DNA from: Fructilactobacillus myrtifloralis
Lineage (GTDB): Bacteria; Bacillota; Bacilli; Lactobacillales; Lactobacillaceae
Assembly: GCF_024029335.1 (NCBI RefSeq)
Contig: NZ_CP097116.1
Span: 1,394,676-1,458,675, forward strand
Direction of reading: 5' to 3'
DNA length: 64,000 nucleotides
Shown here piece by piece: positions 27,769 to 34,873 of this stretch (within the stretch, counting starts at the first letter, position 1; every line of letters starts with the position of its first letter). The notes beneath the pieces are model-generated. The model ran no database searches. It was given only the letters and a program-made list of their open reading frames with translations, and was not told where the DNA came from. Made by a program: the position numbers and the translations under genes.

Positions 27769-28479
27769 ATGGAAAAACGGGTTAATTTATATCACAAGGG
27801 AAAGAAAGGCAAAATCATAATCATTGGTGTGCTGGGATTGATTTTGTTAGTTATCTTGGGAAGCTATGCGTTAGCACGCTCAGAGCATAAAATAACTACC
27901 GAGCAACCGCGGAAGCATACAAGAGCTAGTGGCAAGAAAACTTCGGTTCAACCAGCTAAAAAGCAGAAGGTTACGGAACCAGCTAGTCCACAACCTTCTA
28001 ATTTTGCTACTGGGACGCAATCAGATGCTACCAATGACGATCGTTCAACGGATCAAGAAAAGCTCGCGCAACAAGCCGAATATAATCGGGAAAAATTTCG
28101 GAAACGGGCCATTGATGCTCAGAACGCAACCCATGCGTTGGTAACAAACCCGGATGGCACCAGAAGTTACGTTACAAAAGCTCAAGCGGAACAAGCGGGG
28201 ACGATGACCACGTTGTGGGATATGGGACCAGATGGTGATGTCGTTCCAGTTTATGATTCTAAGGAAATGACGAACCAAAGTAACGATGATAGTGCTAATA
28301 ATGAACCTCAGAATAATTCAGATGGAAATGTAACGGATGACGACAACTATGAGGTAACTTCTGGAGACGATGAAAATACAGTGATTGTAAAAAATAAAAA
28401 GACTGGAGAAACGATTCAGAAGAAATCTGTTGGAACCCCTGATTGGGATTATGTTCATGACCGTCCGATTACATATTAG
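27769..28479 (+). CDS. Membrane-anchored, mostly disordered protein
   Basis: 236 residues, unrecognised. A basic N-terminus and a membrane segment (IIIIGVLGLILLVILGSYALA) are followed by a long Lys/Gln/Asn/Asp-rich external region. Within it LVTNPDGTRSYVTKAQAEQAG resembles, in position and type, the TDPETGK segment of the preceding protein. An acidic stretch and NTVIVKNKKTGETIQKKS follow. It looks like a diverged duplicate of the upstream gene in the same operon. No function is assigned. Confidence 0.72.
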   Translation: MEKRVNLYHKGKKGKIIIIGVLGLILLVILGSYALARSEHKITTEQPRKHTRASGKKTSVQPAKKQKVTEPASPQPSNFATGTQSDATNDDRSTDQEKLAQQAEYNREKFRKRAIDAQNATHALVTNPDGTRSYVTKAQAEQAGTMTTLWDMGPDGDVVPVYDSKEMTNQSNDDSANNEPQNNSDGNVTDDDNYEVTSGDDENTVIVKNKKTGETIQKKSVGTPDWDYVHDRPITY

Positions 28480-28530
28480 ATGATTAAATTTATATAATTA
28501 CTTTTTTTGATATTTTAAGGTGGATATTTG

Positions 28531-29736
28531 ATGGGAAAAGAGAATAATTTATTGATTATTGGAAATGGATTTGATTTATTTCATGGAATGAAAACATCTT
28601 TTAGTGATTTTGTTGATAAGGAATTTACCTATTTTGATTGGTATATCCTAGAGCGAATGAAAAGAGAAGCAATTACCTCACGAATTTATGAAAATACTGC
28701 TGATACAAAAAAATATATTGATGGAATTAATTTGGGAATCAATTGGTTTGATTTGGAAACAATTCTCAGAGATTCAATGTTTTTTGAATATTATAATTTA
28801 GATAAATATAAATACTTTATTAATTTTAATGCTGTGATTAAAAGATGGAAAATTAATCTTAGAAAATATTTAAAAAATGAAGAGAACAAAATTAAAGTAA
28901 AAGAATTTTATAAAATCAATGATATTTTAAATAATTCAGATTCAATATTAACCTTTAATTATACTAAAACTCTAGAAACGTTATATGGAGTTTCATATGG
29001 TAAAATTAATTATTTTCATGGATCAATAGATGAAGACTTTGTCTTTGGGTATTCTTCAGCAAAAAAAGCTAAAATTTTTGGCAAAAACATGGATAAATTA
29101 TATGAAAATGATGTTAATAAAGTCGTTAATTTAGATACTCAAAGAAACGGTGATCATTCATTAGAGTTGAATAAATTATTGCTATCTTCAATAAAAGAAA
29201 TACAAAGATTTATTTTATGGACAAGGAGAAATGAAAACTATTCTAAAATACCAAAAAATGATTTGGTTTCAATTTTTTTGAGAGACATCTCTAATGAAAC
29301 TCCAGAATCAAGTTATGCTTACTATACTATACAGTTAGGGGATTTTTTGGAAATGAGAAATCCTTTCCAAAAAGATGAAAATAGTGATGATTCTATTTAT
29401 CGCTATATCAATTATTTAAGAGGCTTTGGACATGTAAAAGCTTTAGAGGCATTAAAAAAATATTTTAATTATATTCAGAATTTAAATATTGATGATTCAG
29501 AGAGTATTATTACAATTATTGGACATGATTTTAATTCTGATATTGATATAAATTCATTTATTTCTCAAGCTGTTGGGAGGATAAAAAAAGTACGATATTA
29601 TTACTATGTAGATGAAAGTGATGACGGAAGTGATAAAGAAGATGAATTACGTGAATCAATAAAAGAATCACTTAGTACACAATTTAATATAGATAAAAAA
29701 TCAATTAGAGCTATTAATTTAGAAACTTTAAAATAA
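28531..29736 (+). CDS. abiH: AbiH-type abortive infection protein
   Basis: A 401-residue protein with the hallmarks of the AbiH family, first known from lactococcal phage resistance. The N-terminus is NLLIIGNGFDLFHGMKTSF, followed by the internal ILTFNYTKTLETLYG and INYFHGSID and the C-terminal IIGHDFNSDID. Members block phage growth by an unknown mechanism. The gene is strikingly AT-rich compared with all neighbours, suggesting transfer. It lies outside the prophage, directly next to its left attachment repeat, and converges on the ssrA side. The ATG at 28531 follows AAGGTGGA at a 6-nt spacing. Confidence 0.8.
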   Translation: MGKENNLLIIGNGFDLFHGMKTSFSDFVDKEFTYFDWYILERMKREAITSRIYENTADTKKYIDGINLGINWFDLETILRDSMFFEYYNLDKYKYFINFNAVIKRWKINLRKYLKNEENKIKVKEFYKINDILNNSDSILTFNYTKTLETLYGVSYGKINYFHGSIDEDFVFGYSSAKKAKIFGKNMDKLYENDVNKVVNLDTQRNGDHSLELNKLLLSSIKEIQRFILWTRRNENYSKIPKNDLVSIFLRDISNETPESSYAYYTIQLGDFLEMRNPFQKDENSDDSIYRYINYLRGFGHVKALEALKKYFNYIQNLNIDDSESIITIIGHDFNSDIDINSFISQAVGRIKKVRYYYYVDESDDGSDKEDELRESIKESLSTQFNIDKKSIRAINLETLK

Positions 29737-29744
29737 TAGAACGC

Positions 29745-29778
29745 AAAAAAGGAGAATGACTAATGCCATCCTCCTTTT
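29745..29778. terminator. Terminator within left attachment repeat
   Basis: AAAAGGAGAATGAC and its near-complement around TAAT form a stem with T or A runs on both sides. It can end abiH and, on the other strand, would follow the 3' end of ssrA. The right-hand copy at 63742 is nearly identical. Confidence 0.75.
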
Positions 29779-29931
29779 AATTTGCTTTGTTTTTACCGAC
29801 TTTTCACCGACTTTTTTTATCAAAGCATGCAATTTAATGGAAATGTAGAAAATGTAAAATGCCTTTATAGCAGTGTTTTGAGACTGTATGGCACTAAATG
29901 AAAATACTTAATGGAGTCGGCGGGATTCGAA
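29746..29931. repeat. Left prophage attachment repeat (attL)
   Basis: A 186-bp direct repeat of 63742-63927 with six mismatches and no gaps. It contains a terminator, a pair of ACCGACTTTT units, about 100 bp of spacer and the last 20 bp of the ssrA 3' end (TGGAGTCGGCGGGATTCGAA). After 29931 the similarity to ssrA stops. Confidence 0.9.
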
Positions 29932-29988
29932 TTATAGATACATAAAACCCTATGGATAAGGCTTTTCTAGAAGTGGCCACTTATTTTT

Positions 29989-30010
29989 GCCGACTTTTTG
30001 CCGACTTTTT
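29989..30010. repeat. Tandem integrase arm-type sites (proposed)
   Basis: GCCGACTTTTT twice in direct repeat with 11-bp spacing, just past the int stop codon. The same pair occurs at 63791-63812 and in a degraded form (ACCGACTTTTC) at 29795-29816. The position on both sides of the core in the excised circle is what arm-type integrase sites would show. Confidence 0.6.
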
Positions 30011-30015
30011 CAAAA

Positions 30016-31179
30016 TTAATTTTGCATGTATTTATCAAACTGCTGGGACGACTTATTGACAGTTTCTTTCGTTACGTAAGTGTAGACATCTAGCGTAGTT
30101 CTTACGTCATCGTGTCCCATTCGCCGTTGCGCTTCCTTAACTGGGACACCAGCAGCGAAAAGGGCAGTACAGTAACTTTTCCGGAATCCGTGTACAGTGA
30201 TTTTAGGTAAGTCGCTATGACTAATGATTTCTGTTAACCATTTACCAGGCGTATTTAATGATTTGTACTTTTTTAAATATTTACCTGGGAAAACAGTTGT
30301 ATTTCCATCCAGAGGCACTCCGTTCATAAACAATGATTTTCTCAAAATTGCTTTCCAGTTTTGCAAAATTTTTAGCGTTTCTGAGTCCAAAGGAATCTCT
30401 CGATAGCCAGCCTGAGTTTTTGGCGGTTCTACAATCGTTTTTCCTTTTTCGCCTTGTGTCAAGGTTTTGTTAATATTTACGCTTTGTTTGTCAAAATCAA
30501 TGTCAGACCAACTTAATGCCAAGCATTCACCACGTCTTATTCCAGAATAGGCAAGTAATCTAAATAATACATATTGTTCAAATTTGGAATCATCTTGCTC
30601 CAGAATTTGGAAAAATTTCCGCAACTGATACTTGTCCCAAAAATTTTGTTTCTTAACTCCTGGATTGATTTTTACCTTTGGCAACGTAACGGCACTAGCA
30701 GGATTAAAAGCATCAATGTATCGACGCTTGATTGCGAACTGGAAAATCCTCGATGTTAACTGATACCATTTTTTATAATTTCTCTTCGGAGCTATTTCAA
30801 ACCATTGATTTACGGCTGCTTGAATTTGGTCGATAGTAATGTTTTTTATGAACATGCTGCCAAATTCAGGCAAAATATGGTTTTTAAACATTCCTTCAAC
30901 TCTTGAAGATGTGCTTATTCGCACTGTGCTAGAATAAATTGGAAACCATTGATTATAAACTTCGCCAAAAGTTATTTTATCGTTTCGATCCACAGGAGCT
31001 AAGTTGTCTTTGTCAAATTGTAGTTTGATTCTTGCAAAGACTAACTTGGCTTCTTTTTTTGTTTTGAAACCATTACGACTAATGCTGCGCTTCTTGCCAG
31101 TTGATTTTTCTACTCCTAAAAATCCCTTGAAACCATAGAGCTTTTTTCCATTTTTTTCATACTGATGAATAGTAGCCAA
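30016..31179 (-). CDS. int: Phage tyrosine integrase
   Basis: 387 residues. An N-terminal arm-binding domain (about 1-65), a SAM-like core-binding domain (70-165) and the catalytic domain. The active-site set is visible: R215 in YSGIRRGE, K254 in PPKTQAGYR, H330/R333 in VHGFRKS, H356 in MGHDD and Y366 in LDVYTYV. It inserts and, with a directionality factor, excises the phage at the 3' end of ssrA. The start is TTG at 31179, with AAAGGAGG at a 6-nt spacing. It is the last gene of the leftward lysogeny unit, with a tRNA-like element in its leader. Confidence 0.95.
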   Translation of the reverse strand: MATIHQYEKNGKKLYGFKGFLGVEKSTGKKRSISRNGFKTKKEAKLVFARIKLQFDKDNLAPVDRNDKITFGEVYNQWFPIYSSTVRISTSSRVEGMFKNHILPEFGSMFIKNITIDQIQAAVNQWFEIAPKRNYKKWYQLTSRIFQFAIKRRYIDAFNPASAVTLPKVKINPGVKKQNFWDKYQLRKFFQILEQDDSKFEQYVLFRLLAYSGIRRGECLALSWSDIDFDKQSVNINKTLTQGEKGKTIVEPPKTQAGYREIPLDSETLKILQNWKAILRKSLFMNGVPLDGNTTVFPGKYLKKYKSLNTPGKWLTEIISHSDLPKITVHGFRKSYCTALFAAGVPVKEAQRRMGHDDVRTTLDVYTYVTKETVNKSSQQFDKYMQN

Positions 31180-31224
31180 AGTTGCCTCCTTTCACAGTTG
31201 CATGCTTTGAATGAACAAAGCAAA

Positions 31225-31268
31225 GCCCTATGCCGGAGTTGAACCGGCTCATCGCTACCGAGTAGGGT
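31225..31268 (-). ncRNA. tRNA-like element lacking an anticodon arm (int leader)
   Basis: Read on the minus strand: acceptor-like ACCCTA, then CTCGGTAGCGATGAG (CTC/GAG around a D-loop-like GGTAG), then a perfect T-arm (GCCGG, loop TTCAACT, CCGGC), then A and TAGGGC, which pairs with the start over five bases. The T-loop fits the tRNA consensus TTCRANY. There is no anticodon arm and TTTG stands where CCA would be. It lies 45 nt before the int start codon, in the same transcript direction. Confidence 0.6.
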
Positions 31269-31276
31269 ACTTGATA

Positions 31277-32023
31277 TTACTTGTTAGCCACATACTTAAA
31301 TCCGCCAAAGAAACTTGATTTTGCGATCACATTTCCAGATGTATCTTTGATTAGGACGTCCGTTTGTGCGTTTACTTTTTTGTTATTACGTAACTTATAG
31401 TTATCGATTAAATTTTGAGCCAATTCCCAAGCTGCTTTTGAAACATCTTTCAGTTCATTGTCATTCAATCCCAGCGCTTCATCGCTAAGAACAATTACTG
31501 TTTGATTAGATTCTGGATCTACGTAAGCATCCGAAATTGCTCCATTACTCTTTTCAGGAAGTTGACCCAAAGCATTTGCATACTCAGTTAGATTATTTTC
31601 ATCATTTTTGGCTTTTGCTTTTTTAACCTCAGCAGCTTCCTTTTTGTCCATTTCCTCTTTGTATTTTTTGTCTTCAGCTTTCTTTTTCTTTGCTTGTTCT
31701 TGTTTTTCTGCCTGCTCTTTCTTATCGCTTTCTAGCTTTAGCTTTTTAGCTTCTTCCTTTTCCTTATCTTCCTTGGCCTTAGAGTTTGATTTTTTAGTTG
31801 TTTTTTCAGTTTTGGGCTTATTATCGTTCGATGAACTTCCTAATGATGCAACGAATGAAATTAAGGATATAGCTCCGATTATTGCTGCAATAATTGTTAG
31901 CCATTTATATTGTTTAGCTTCTTTTGGCTTACTTGATTTATTGTCTTTGTAGTTTAAATATCCTCCAACTGATAAGAATAGGGCCAGCAAAGTGACAACA
32001 ATAAGAACAATTTTCAAAAACAT
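31277..32023 (-). CDS. Two-TM coiled-coil protein of the lysogeny module
   Basis: 248 residues, no confident family. Two membrane segments (IVLIVVTLLALFLSVGGYL; WLTIIAAIIGAISLISFVA) are followed by a very Lys/Glu-rich coiled coil (about 75-150) and a C-terminal globular part (NNLTEYANALGQLP to the end). GGAGG precedes the ATG. Genes of this plan sit between repressor and integrase in many lactobacillus prophages, where superinfection exclusion or other lysogenic conversion is a plausible but unproven role. Confidence 0.75.
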   Translation of the reverse strand: MFLKIVLIVVTLLALFLSVGGYLNYKDNKSSKPKEAKQYKWLTIIAAIIGAISLISFVASLGSSSNDNKPKTEKTTKKSNSKAKEDKEKEEAKKLKLESDKKEQAEKQEQAKKKKAEDKKYKEEMDKKEAAEVKKAKAKNDENNLTEYANALGQLPEKSNGAISDAYVDPESNQTVIVLSDEALGLNDNELKDVSKAAWELAQNLIDNYKLRNNKKVNAQTDVLIKDTSGNVIAKSSFFGGFKYVANK

Positions 32024-32068
32024 AAAAACCTCCAGACAGCTTTTAACGTCAATCAGATTTGGACGTAA

Positions 32069-32458
32069 TTATTTAAATCTGAACCCATAAATCTTGGCTA
32101 CTTCGTGCAAGTAATCAATTGAAATTCCAAGTTCATCCGCCACCTCAAAATCATTCTCAGGTCTAATTTTAAGAACCCGATTAATTAGTTTTTTTGGTAT
32201 GCATTTTTGCATGGCAGATTTTCTAGCTACGTATTCTTGATGCAAATTTCTAGTGTCTTGATAGTCAGAAATATCTCCGACTGATAGCCGATGGTGCTCA
32301 ATCTCTTCATAAAGCCATTGCAACTGTTCCTGCGGACTTAATGATTTATTGATAATTATTTTATTTCCTATGTTCAATCCATATAGGCCTTTTGGCATCC
32401 GTTCAAATTTAAAAACTAATTCCGGATGCCGAGAAATTAAAATTTCGATGTTTGTCAT
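32069..32458 (-). CDS. ImmA/IrrE-like metallopeptidase
   Basis: 129 residues, short form of the ImmA/IrrE family. LQWLYEEIEHHRLSVGDI corresponds to the zinc-binding helix, though the usual HExxH reads EEIEHH. QEYVARKSAMQKCIP is the following conserved Arg/Lys helix, and FEVADELGISIDYL the end. Such proteins cleave or inactivate a partner CI-like repressor after DNA damage. It directly follows the short repressor gene, which lacks its own protease domain, as expected. Confidence 0.8.
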   Translation of the reverse strand: MTNIEILISRHPELVFKFERMPKGLYGLNIGNKIIINKSLSPQEQLQWLYEEIEHHRLSVGDISDYQDTRNLHQEYVARKSAMQKCIPKKLINRVLKIRPENDFEVADELGISIDYLHEVAKIYGFRFK

Positions 32459-32475
32459 GGCTTAACACCTACTTG

Positions 32476-32802
32476 TTATTGATGATCACGTTTATACTGC
32501 GCTTTTTTGAATTCAATGTAATCGTTGATTTCTTTCTTTTGCTCATCCGTCAGTCCATCCAACATATGAGCAGCAACTGGCGTATCACCTAAGTCGACTT
32601 TTCGTCCCAAAAGATAGTCGGTAGTTACATCGAAAATGTCGGCAAGTTTCTCTAATTCATCAGCAGTTAATTTGCGTTTCCCTTTCATCACTCTGTTCAG
32701 AACACTCGGATCCATTTTTAAACGGCGCGCTAATTCTGCCTGACTCATGTTTTCTATTTCTAGAAGATTAGTAATTATATTTATTGTTTTACTCTGATTC
32801 AT
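32476..32802 (-). CDS. CI-like XRE repressor (short)
   Basis: 108 residues. An N-terminal XRE helix-turn-helix (MSQAELARRLKMDPSVLNRVMKGKRKLTADELEKLADIF) is followed by a short tail with no peptidase domain. It should hold lysogeny by binding the 17-bp sites in the divergent region to the right. The start at 32802 follows AGGAG at a 7-nt spacing; the longer frame from 32832 has no such site. Confidence 0.88.
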   Translation of the reverse strand: MNQSKTINIITNLLEIENMSQAELARRLKMDPSVLNRVMKGKRKLTADELEKLADIFDVTTDYLLGRKVDLGDTPVAAHMLDGLTDEQKKEINDYIEFKKAQYKRDHQ

Positions 32803-32848
32803 TTCATGTCTCCTATAAATTGCGATTATCACAATTTATATTAACATG

Positions 32849-32957
32849 ATTGCCTAATCATCAATGATAAAGTTGCTAAAATATCAATTAAATTTATTGA
32901 CATTGCTAAAATATCAATATATAATCATTTTATATTAAACGTTGCTGTTTTAGCAAT
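32849..32957. promoter_or_regulatory. Lysogeny switch operators (four 17-bp sites)
   Basis: Four related 17-bp sites of form ATTGCTAAAATATCAAT at 32849-32865, 32872-32888, 32902-32918 and 32941-32957. Each is an imperfect inverted repeat, ATTG...CAAT at the ends. They cover the region between the CI-like and Cro-like genes, and the third lies inside the rightward promoter. Confidence 0.75.
32897..32925 (+). promoter_or_regulatory. Rightward early promoter (PR)
   Basis: Perfect consensus: TTGACA, 17-bp spacer, TATAAT. The spacer is an operator-like site, so repressor binding would block it. Confidence 0.88.
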
Positions 32958-32977
32958 GATGAAAGGAGATTTTTAAA

Positions 32978-33184
32978 ATCACACATACAAAAAAGCTCAA
33001 TATTCAGCTGCTTAAAGACAAACGATTAAGCAAAGGGATTTCTCAAAGAGAAATGGCTAGGGCACTAGGAATCTACTTTTCACAGTATTCACGAGGTGAA
33101 AAGGGCGAAAGAAATTTTAAAGTGAACGAATTACCCATAATTGCCAAGAAATTGGGAATGTCGATTGAGGACTTGTTTTCTTAA
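32978..33184 (+). CDS. Cro-like XRE protein with probable ATC start
   Basis: 68 residues: a full helix-turn-helix domain (LLKDKRLSKGISQREMARALGI... through KLGMSIEDLFS). It would be the Cro-type counterpart of the CI-like repressor. The frame has no ATG, GTG or TTG before the helix-turn-helix itself; the first ATG is at 33053, inside the domain. AAAGGAG at 32962-32968 stands 9 nt before ATC at 32978, which I take as the start (ATT at 32969 is too close to the binding site). A rare start would keep Cro synthesis low. Confidence 0.7.
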   Translation: MTHTKKLNIQLLKDKRLSKGISQREMARALGIYFSQYSRGEKGERNFKVNELPIIAKKLGMSIEDLFS

Positions 33185-33198
33185 TTTTTGCCCTAATC

Positions 33199-33215
33199 AT
33201 TGACAAAACGTCAAT
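33199..33215. promoter_or_regulatory. Fifth operator-like palindrome
   Basis: ATTGACAAAACGTCAAT, a 17-bp inverted repeat (ATTGAC/GTCAAT) with the same length and ends as the four switch operators, between the Cro-like gene and the next small gene. It may be a distal operator. Confidence 0.5.
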
Positions 33216-33234
33216 GTAGAAAGGAGAAATAATT

Positions 33235-33462
33235 ATGGATCAATGGATTTACATGCTAGCAAAAGCCTCGTGCTGGGCAGCGCTATTTGTTGGAACAATG
33301 AATGTTTTGCTAGATAACCGAGATTTGTTAAGGGCGTTCAAAAATGCTCATTGGATAATCCAAGAATTGGATTCATCTAGGGTACTGAAACTATATGCCA
33401 ATGCAGTTGTAAGTATTTTCTTTATGTTTTTGGCAGTGCTGTTTTTGCGTTTAATGCACTAA
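33235..33462 (+). CDS. Small early membrane protein
   Basis: 75 residues, unrecognised. An N-terminal hydrophobic stretch (MLAKASCWAALFVGTMNVLL), a charged middle and a C-terminal membrane segment (AVVSIFFMFLAVLFLRLM). AAAGGAG precedes the ATG. First gene after Cro in the rightward early operon. Confidence 0.65.
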   Translation: MDQWIYMLAKASCWAALFVGTMNVLLDNRDLLRAFKNAHWIIQELDSSRVLKLYANAVVSIFFMFLAVLFLRLMH

Positions 33463-33474
33463 GGAGTAATAGAA

Positions 33475-33690
33475 ATGACAATCATCGAAGCAACAAAGCA
33501 AGCTCAGGAAAAGAAGTGTGGGATTACTCGACCATACAAAGGACAGGTTTTTGCATGTATTTACCCTACGGATAGAAGCTTCCAATTCACACTACTTGAG
33601 CCATTCAAGGACGACGGTTCGGAAGATTGGCATCCGACCCCGGAAGACGTCCTAGCTAATGACTGGGAATTATACGAGAAGAAACCATAG
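33475..33690 (+). CDS. Tad2-like (DUF2829) anti-Thoeris protein
   Basis: 71 residues resembling the DUF2829/Tad2 family: MTIIEATKQAQEKKCGITRP at the start, then a PTD turn, and WHPTPEDVLANDWELYE at the end, matching the usual W-P-x-x-D-(L/V)-x-A-x-DWE ending. Characterised Tad2 proteins bind the signalling nucleotide of Thoeris defence and protect the phage. The assignment rests on motif resemblance only. It lies in the early operon, where anti-defence genes are common. Confidence 0.6.
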   Translation: MTIIEATKQAQEKKCGITRPYKGQVFACIYPTDRSFQFTLLEPFKDDGSEDWHPTPEDVLANDWELYEKKP

Positions 33691-33706
33691 GAATGAGGTG
33701 AGTAAA

Positions 33707-33907
33707 GTGAAAAAAGATTACGAAATTCATGATTCAGCTCGGCCGGCGGATGACATTCAGATGTGCCGAAATCACATCATCAATTACTTAGCACGACAGC
33801 AACTGACCAAGTCAGAAGCTATCGAAGTCGTTCGAAGCTTGGATAACTACTACAACGATGATCGTGGTTATTTAAACGTCAAAGGAAATTTGAAACGGGG
33901 TGATTAG
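33707..33907 (+). CDS. Small early phage protein
   Basis: 66 residues, no family recognised; mostly helical and charged (MCRNHIINYLARQQLTKSEA). GTG at 33707 follows GAGGTGAG. It overlaps the next gene by a few bases, so the two are coupled. Confidence 0.6.
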   Translation: MKKDYEIHDSARPADDIQMCRNHIINYLARQQLTKSEAIEVVRSLDNYYNDDRGYLNVKGNLKRGD

Positions 33908-34157
33908 ATTGCTAACTACTGTGGGAACTATCCCGGAACTTATGCATCAGCAATTAAAGCTGCTTCTACAACCTAGATATTTTAACCGTAAAGAGGCCAT
34001 GGCTTATCTAGGCATTAAAAGCTACACAACCTTTGCTAATAAGGTAGTTGATTATGTTGAAGTTTACGAAACGCCGTTTGGCGAACGATTTAAAAAATTC
34101 GACCTAGATAAATTCATGTCCGGATATAAGGTGAGTCGAAAAGTTGCTATCCACTAA
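33900..34157 (+). CDS. Excisionase-like helix-turn-helix protein
   Basis: 85 residues. YFNRKEAMAYLGIKSYTTFANKV followed by FGERFKKFDLDKFM has the shape of a winged helix (MerR/excisionase type, HTH_17), in which the first helix pair docks DNA. It may direct integrase toward excision or regulate early genes; the sequence does not decide. GTG at 33900 overlaps the previous stop; TTG at 33909 is an alternative. Confidence 0.6.
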   Translation: MIRLLTTVGTIPELMHQQLKLLLQPRYFNRKEAMAYLGIKSYTTFANKVVDYVEVYETPFGERFKKFDLDKFMSGYKVSRKVAIH

Positions 34158-34285
34158 GGACAAAATCAAACAACTAAATAAATGGCGACCGGACGTTGAT
34201 CTAATCAAATGACCACAAGCCTCAATCGATGCTTTTTACTTCGTCGAGAAACAACGACGCAAGCAACTGAAAGGGGGTGAGCACG

Positions 34286-34396
34286 ATGGATGAGAAAGAA
34301 CGTAAGCGGATGACGTACCACTTTCCAGATTATGTACTCACATTTTTTATGGGGTTTGCATTCGGACTGGCAATCGCACTTATCACAATGCACTAG
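34286..34396 (+). CDS. 36-residue membrane peptide
   Basis: A charged start (MDEKERKRMTYHF) and one membrane helix (YVLTFFMGFAFGLAIALI). AAGGGGGTGA is well placed before the ATG. The upstream gap 34158-34285 shows no gene with a ribosome binding site. Confidence 0.6.
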   Translation: MDEKERKRMTYHFPDYVLTFFMGFAFGLAIALITMH

Positions 34397-34408
34397 GAGG
34401 AAATGAAC

Positions 34409-34549
34409 ATGGAATTATCTATCAACGAAAAAGAAAAACAGTGGCTAGCAGATTTGTTTGAACAAATGGCTCTTAATGATCATATTGATATACCACGTTT
34501 TGCACAGAGCAATTGTTTCTTGACACTAGCTGAAAAAATTAGCGATTAA
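34409..34549 (+). CDS. 46-residue early phage protein
   Basis: Unrecognised acidic small protein beginning MELSINEKEKQWLADLFEQ. AGGAGG at an 8-nt spacing before the ATG; it starts 12 nt after the preceding stop. Confidence 0.58.
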   Translation: MELSINEKEKQWLADLFEQMALNDHIDIPRFAQSNCFLTLAEKISD

Positions 34550-34566
34550 CGAAAGGGGGAACAACC

Positions 34567-34683
34567 ATGGCAGTAATCACAGTTGGACAGGCATTTTTCT
34601 TTGTATTTGGATTAATCATCGGAGTCATTGGTGGGCCCGGAATTATCCATTTCATTAAACGGCCCAAAGACTTTTTCGAATAG
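34567..34683 (+). CDS. 38-residue membrane peptide
   Basis: MAVITVGQAFFFVFGLIIGV then a basic tail: one membrane helix. AAAGGGGG precedes it. The first six codons are nearly repeated in the 29-residue peptide at 40427 (MAVIWVG), suggesting a shared origin. Confidence 0.58.
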   Translation: MAVITVGQAFFFVFGLIIGVIGGPGIIHFIKRPKDFFE

Positions 34684-34696
34684 AGAGGTAGCCACT

Positions 34697-34873
34697 TTGT
34701 GTAAAAAAAGAGCGCATTACAGCAAGCTTTACGACAATTTCGAAGCTGCTGATACGCAAGCAAGATTGATGTTTCACACTATTTCCAACGTGAAACAGAT
34801 TCATATTTTTAAGCAAATGAACGGTGTGTGGTCAGTGATCGCTATCGAGGATGACGGAGGAACACAGCAATGA
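34697..34873 (+). CDS. Small early phage protein (TTG start)
   Basis: 58 residues, unrecognised (CKKRAHYSKLYDNFEAADTQ...). TTG at 34697 has AGAGAGG 8 nt upstream. A longer frame from 34628 overlaps the preceding membrane peptide entirely and is unlikely. The stop overlaps the next ATG. Confidence 0.58.
   Translation: MCKKRAHYSKLYDNFEAADTQARLMFHTISNVKQIHIFKQMNGVWSVIAIEDDGGTQQ

Noticed and set aside
31225..31268. An intact tRNA gene before int
   Set aside because: Only about 44 nt, with no anticodon arm and no encoded CCA; it is reported as a tRNA-like element instead.
34205..34393. Minus-strand frame opposite early genes
   Set aside because: Opposes a rightward operon and has no start signals; the plus strand holds a small membrane peptide with a good ribosome binding site.
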